The notes under the pieces were generated by a model, which worked only from the letters and a program-made list of their open reading frames with translations, had not been told where the DNA came from and searched no databases. Both the position numbers and the translations under genes were made by a program. A stretch of DNA of 24,263 bases from Heyndrickxia sporothermodurans (lineage in GTDB: Bacteria > Bacillota > Bacilli > Bacillales > Bacillaceae_C): NCBI RefSeq assembly GCF_016785185.1, contig NZ_JAEKDY010000050.1; one strand, given 5' to 3'. Below, one piece after another: positions 21,359 through 24,263 of the stretch (position 1 is the stretch's first letter; the number at the start of each line of letters is the position of its first letter).

Positions 21359-21469
21359 TTTCACATACACCTCCTTTTTAAAGTCTCTTTTAAAATTCTC
21401 ATCGATATAAAATATGCAAAAAATTATTTTGGGAATAGATGAATATCATGCTTTCTCCAAAACAGATAA

Positions 21470-21498
21470 GTGACAAAAATAAAATTAACTGCTATAAT
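21470..21498 (+). promoter_or_regulatory. Sigma-A promoter of fabHA-fabF
   Basis: GTGACA (21470-21475, five of six to the -35 consensus) and a perfect TATAAT (21493-21498) are separated by 17 bases. Transcription would begin near 21505, inside the putative FapR operator and about 57 bases before the fabHA ATG. Confidence 0.78.
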
Positions 21499-21514
21499 TA
21501 GGAGCAGGTCATAA
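21498..21514 (+). promoter_or_regulatory. Putative FapR operator
   Basis: TTAGGA-GCAGG-TCATAA is a 17-base imperfect inverted repeat (five of six pairs) that begins at the last base of the -10 element. FapR, the malonyl-CoA-sensing repressor of Bacillus lipid genes, binds 17-bp inverted repeats with a TTAG-type half site at such positions, and fabHA-fabF is one of its known targets. The match is by form and place, not by a computed score. Confidence 0.6.
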
Positions 21515-21561
21515 GAATAACTATAAATAATATTTTTGCCTTTAAAAAGGAGATGTACGTG

Positions 21562-22500
21562 ATGAACGCAGGAATAATTGGAGTTGGGAAGTTCAGTCCT
21601 GAGAAGGTTTTAACAAATTTTGATTTAGAAAAAATGATGGATACATCGGATGAATGGATTCGTACACGTACCGGTATTGAGGAACGTCGAATAGCAGATA
21701 AAGACATGGATACATCTGACATGGCGTATGAAGCAGCATTAAAAGCAATCGAAGATGCAGAAATAAAGCCGGAAGAGATTGATTTAATCCTTGTTGCGAC
21801 AGTTACACCCGACCAGCCATTTCCATCTGTTGCTTGCATGCTTCAAGATCGTTTAGGAGCGAAAAAAGCAGCTGCAATGGACGTCAGTGCAGCCTGCGCC
21901 GGATTCATGTATGGAGTAATTACTGCAAAACAATTTATTGAAACAAATGCATATAAATATGTGCTCATTATAGGTGTTGAAAAATTATCAAAAATTACGA
22001 ATTGGGAAGATCGTAATACGGCTGTTCTTTTCGGTGATGGAGCAGGTGCAGCTGTTATGGGGCCAGTTTCTGAAGGAAGAGGAGTTCTAGCTTTCGAACT
22101 AGGTGCTGACGGCTCGGGTGGAAAATATTTGTACGAAGACGAAAACAAACATATCATTATGAATGGGAGAGAAGTCTTCAAATTTGCTGTTAGGCAAATG
22201 GGCGAATCATGTGTCAATGTAATTGAAAAAGCAGGCTTAACGAAGGAGGATGTAAACTTCCTTATCCCCCATCAAGCAAATATTAGAATTATGGAAGCAT
22301 CTAGACAACGTTTAGATCTACCAATTGAAAAGATGTCTAAGACGGTCCATAAATATGGGAATACATCATCTGCCTCTATTCCAATGGCACTTGTTGAAGA
22401 ATATGAAGCAGGTAAAATTAAAGATGATGATGTCATCGTTCTAGTCGGTTTTGGCGGCGGGCTTACATGGGGTGCCATCGCATTAAAATGGGGCCGGTAG
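21562..22500 (+). CDS. fabHA: Beta-ketoacyl-ACP synthase III (FabHA)
   Basis: A 312-residue FabH, the enzyme that starts type II fatty acid synthesis by condensing an acyl-CoA primer with malonyl-ACP. The catalytic Cys112 is in DVSAACAGFMYG, the His is in LIPHQANIRI (about 238) and the Asn in YGNTSSASIP (about 268). The CoA-binding region WIRTRTGIEERR is conserved. In B. subtilis FabHA prefers branched primers, giving iso and anteiso fatty acids; that preference is inferred here. The frame extends to 21553, but AAAAAGGAGA is best spaced for the ATG at 21562. Length is the same as I recall for B. subtilis FabHA. fabF follows after 90 bases with no terminator, so the two form an operon under the promoter at 21470. 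Confidence 0.96.
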   Translation: MNAGIIGVGKFSPEKVLTNFDLEKMMDTSDEWIRTRTGIEERRIADKDMDTSDMAYEAALKAIEDAEIKPEEIDLILVATVTPDQPFPSVACMLQDRLGAKKAAAMDVSAACAGFMYGVITAKQFIETNAYKYVLIIGVEKLSKITNWEDRNTAVLFGDGAGAAVMGPVSEGRGVLAFELGADGSGGKYLYEDENKHIIMNGREVFKFAVRQMGESCVNVIEKAGLTKEDVNFLIPHQANIRIMEASRQRLDLPIEKMSKTVHKYGNTSSASIPMALVEEYEAGKIKDDDVIVLVGFGGGLTWGAIALKWGR

Positions 22501-22590
22501 GTGTTACTGGAAATTTCGATAAGTAAAGGGTATTATGTAAAAAGGATATAATAAATAGAAAATCTTCTTGATTTGGAAGGAGATCCGAAA

Positions 22591-23829
22591 ATGGAAAACA
22601 AACGTGTAGTTGTTACTGGTATTGGAGCAGTATCTCCTGTTGGAAATGATGCAAAAACTACTTGGGAAAATATCATTGCAGGTAAATCTGGTATTGGCCC
22701 ATTAACAAGAGTGAATGCGGATGACTATCCAGCAAAAGTAGCAGCGGAAGTTAAAGATTTTGATATTGAGCAGTTTATTGAGAGAAAAGAAGCAAGAAAG
22801 ATGGATCGATTTACGCATTATGCAATTGCTGCATCGATGATGGCTGTAAAAGATGCTCATTTAACTATAAATGAAGAAAACGCAAATCGGGTTGGAGTTT
22901 GGATCGGTTCGGGTATTGGTGGAATGGAAACATTTGAAAACCAATTTGAAACATTCCAAAAACGTGGTTATCGTCGTGTAAGTCCATTTTTTGTCCCGAT
23001 GATGATCCCTGATATGGCTGCGGGCCAAGTATCAATTTTTCTTGGAGCAAAAGGAATAAATTCATGTACGGTAACGGCTTGTGCCACTGGAACAAACTCT
23101 ATTGGTGATGCGTTTAAAGTTATTCAACGCGGTGATGCGGACGTCATGATTACAGGTGGTGCCGAGGCTCCAATCACTCGAATGTCTGTTGCAGGTTTCT
23201 GTGCAAATACCGCTTTATCCACAAATCCTGATGCTCAAACAGCTAGTCGCCCATTTGATTTAAATCGTGATGGATTTGTCATTGGTGAAGGTGCAGGTAT
23301 CGTTATTTTAGAAGAATTAGACCATGCACTTTCTAGAGGAGCAACGATTTATGCAGAAATCGTAGGGTATGGTGCAACAGGTGATGCCCATCATATTACA
23401 GCACCCGCACCAGGTGGTGAAGGTGGCGTCCGTGCAATGCAGGCGGCACTTAATGATGGCAATATTAAACCTGAGGAACTCGATTATATTAATGCTCACG
23501 GTACAAGCACAGAATACAATGATAAATATGAAACGATGGCAATTAAAGAAGTATTTGGTGAACATGCCTACAAACTAGCTGTAAGTTCAACGAAATCAAT
23601 GACAGGCCATTTACTTGGTGCTGCCGGTGGAGTAGAGGCAATCCTGACAGTACTTGCAATTAAAGAAGGAATTATTCCGCCGACAATTAATTTAGTTACA
23701 CCTGACCCGGAATGCGATCTTGATTACGTTTCCGACGGAGCTCGCAAACAAGATGTTAACGTTGCTCTAAGTAACTCTTTAGGTTTTGGCGGTCATAACG
23801 CAACAATCGTCTTTAGAAAATATGAATAA
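22591..23829 (+). CDS. fabF: Beta-ketoacyl-ACP synthase II (FabF)
   Basis: A 412-residue FabF, which elongates acyl-ACP with malonyl-ACP in type II fatty acid synthesis. The Cys-His-His triad is visible: the Cys in TVTACATGTNSIG (about residue 165), the His in NAHGTSTEYND (about 302) and the His in KSMTGHLLGAAGG (about 338). The end NSLGFGGHNATIVFRK is typical. The start MENKRVVVTGIGAVSPVG follows a GGAAGGAGA site; an upstream in-frame codon at 22573 overlaps that site and is rejected. A TATAAT at 22547 might add a second promoter, but I see no -35. In bacilli FabF is a target of cerulenin and of platensimycin-type inhibitors. A terminator follows. Confidence 0.97.
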   Translation: MENKRVVVTGIGAVSPVGNDAKTTWENIIAGKSGIGPLTRVNADDYPAKVAAEVKDFDIEQFIERKEARKMDRFTHYAIAASMMAVKDAHLTINEENANRVGVWIGSGIGGMETFENQFETFQKRGYRRVSPFFVPMMIPDMAAGQVSIFLGAKGINSCTVTACATGTNSIGDAFKVIQRGDADVMITGGAEAPITRMSVAGFCANTALSTNPDAQTASRPFDLNRDGFVIGEGAGIVILEELDHALSRGATIYAEIVGYGATGDAHHITAPAPGGEGGVRAMQAALNDGNIKPEELDYINAHGTSTEYNDKYETMAIKEVFGEHAYKLAVSSTKSMTGHLLGAAGGVEAILTVLAIKEGIIPPTINLVTPDPECDLDYVSDGARKQDVNVALSNSLGFGGHNATIVFRKYE

Positions 23830-23837
23830 TGTTTGAT

Positions 23838-23865
23838 AAAGGACAGGGATAATTCTCTGTCCTTT
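23838..23865 (+). terminator. Terminator of fabHA-fabF
   Basis: AAAGGACAG (23838-23846) pairs with CTGTCCTTT (23857-23865), with inner pairs, followed by CTTTAT. It lies nine bases after the fabF stop. Confidence 0.88.
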
Positions 23866-23957
23866 CTTTATATTTTAGTAATTTAGACTGTACAAAGAAT
23901 GAGCAGGGTGTACTTTTAGGCTAATAAATCAGTATAAGGTAGAATAAGAATAAGAGC

Positions 23958-24137
23958 GGTCCGAAGGTGAAGGAAAGCGTGTGGTTATGGTACCGGAAAG
24001 GAGTGAAGTGGTCCGAAGGTGAAGGAAGTCATGTGGCTATGGTACCGGAAAGAGGAGAAGCGGTCCTATGGAGAAGGTAAGAGTGAGGCTATGGGTCCGG
24101 AAAGAGGAGAAGCGGTTCGATGGAGAAGGAAGTCATA
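23958..24137. repeat. Second tandem array, 52-bp units, about three and a half copies
   Basis: Copies start at 23958, 24010, 24062 and 24114, exactly 52 bases apart; the last is partial. A unit reads GGTCCGAAGGTGAAGGAAGT, then CATGTGGCTATGGTACCGGA and AAGAGGAGAAGC. CGGTCC near the start can pair with GGTACCG (one bulged T) around a loop of about 25 bases; in copy 3 the right arm is GGGTCCG. The purine-rich spacer GAAAGAGGAGAAG joins units. The array sits between the fabF terminator and a likely downstream gene. The unit sequence is unrelated to that of the array at 7432, although the period is identical. The rest of the 23866-24243 gap is AT-rich with no convincing gene. Confidence 0.92.
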
Positions 24138-24243
24138 GTCAAGTCCATATTATTGTGTAAAAGTGTTAACAATGTTTTCTTGATATAAAACTATTTTCAT
24201 ATAAAAAGCTACAATTATTTTGAATTTACATTGAGGGGCGGGT

Positions 24244-24263
24244 GTGATAGCCTGGAGGGCAAG
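24244..24263 (+). CDS. Possible 5' end of a further gene (partial)
   Basis: GTG ATA GCC TGG AGG GCA (MIAWRA) begins at 24244, shortly after GAGGGG (24233-24238). Only six codons are visible before the window ends. In B. subtilis the gene after fabF is yjaZ, a predicted zinc protease, and this could be its start, but the peptide is too short to tell. The start could also be coincidence. Confidence 0.35.

Noticed and set aside
21843..22217. Minus-strand frames inside fabHA (also 21498-21839, 22272-22478).
   Set aside because: Antisense to a conserved enzyme gene, Ser/Pro-rich composition typical of shadows, no ribosome binding sites.
22865..23578. Small frames on both strands inside fabF.
   Set aside because: The FabF frame is complete and conserved; these overlap it fully and show no start signals.

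Overview
The window looks like chromosome from a low-GC, spore-forming Gram-positive bacterium of the Bacillaceae. The evidence is AT-rich DNA, strong AGGAGG-type ribosome binding sites, TTG and GTG starts, hairpin-plus-T terminators, a GerPA/GerPF-type spore germination protein, and gene neighbourhoods matching the Bacillus subtilis yis, yit and yjz/yja regions. ClpB, which B. subtilis lacks, sits between yjzC and yjzD. I cannot name the genus from sequence alone. Most genes are ordinary core Bacillaceae genes. I see no phage, insertion sequence, rRNA, tRNA or CRISPR array.

Layout. (1) 1-3700: a partial gene, a lone gerP-like gene with a good sigma-K-type promoter, a DUF418 membrane protein, then yisK, yisL and yisN. 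(2) 3800-7230: a membrane-anchored GH13 (alpha-amylase family) protein whose catalytic residues have been replaced, a stress-type short-chain dehydrogenase, a GNAT acetyltransferase and an orphan membrane protein. (3) 7232-8052: non-coding DNA dominated by an eight-copy tandem repeat of 52 bp. (4) 8053-9480: yajQ (yitK), a lipoprotein and a small DUF3941-like gene. (5) 9531-15023: the yit block, with the DegV protein yitS divergent from yitT-ipi, then an overlapping pair of tiny genes with yitU, then yitV, yitW and yjzC. Two copies of a dispersed GC-rich repeat lie here, one after yitU and one at the predicted transcription start of yitW. (6) 15108-17915: clpB and yjzD, converging on a perfect 25-bp inverted repeat. 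(7) 18175-20993: yjaU, yjaV, med and comZ, linked to competence control. (8) 21005-23865: a small protein of unknown role, then fabHA and fabF, the condensing enzymes of type II fatty acid synthesis, behind a promoter with a likely FapR operator. (9) 23866-24263: a second, unrelated 52-bp tandem array and the likely start of one more gene.

What deserves attention. The GH13 protein at 3850-5346 has lost its nucleophile, its transition-state stabiliser and other active-site residues while keeping fold, signal peptide and membrane anchor, so it is a likely pseudoenzyme. Two tandem arrays with different sequences share the same 52-bp period and a similar plan (short stem, long loop, spacer). YjaU and YjaV also carry degenerate active-site or cofactor motifs. 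Start codons were moved from the longest reading frame where a ribosome binding site clearly favoured a downstream start.
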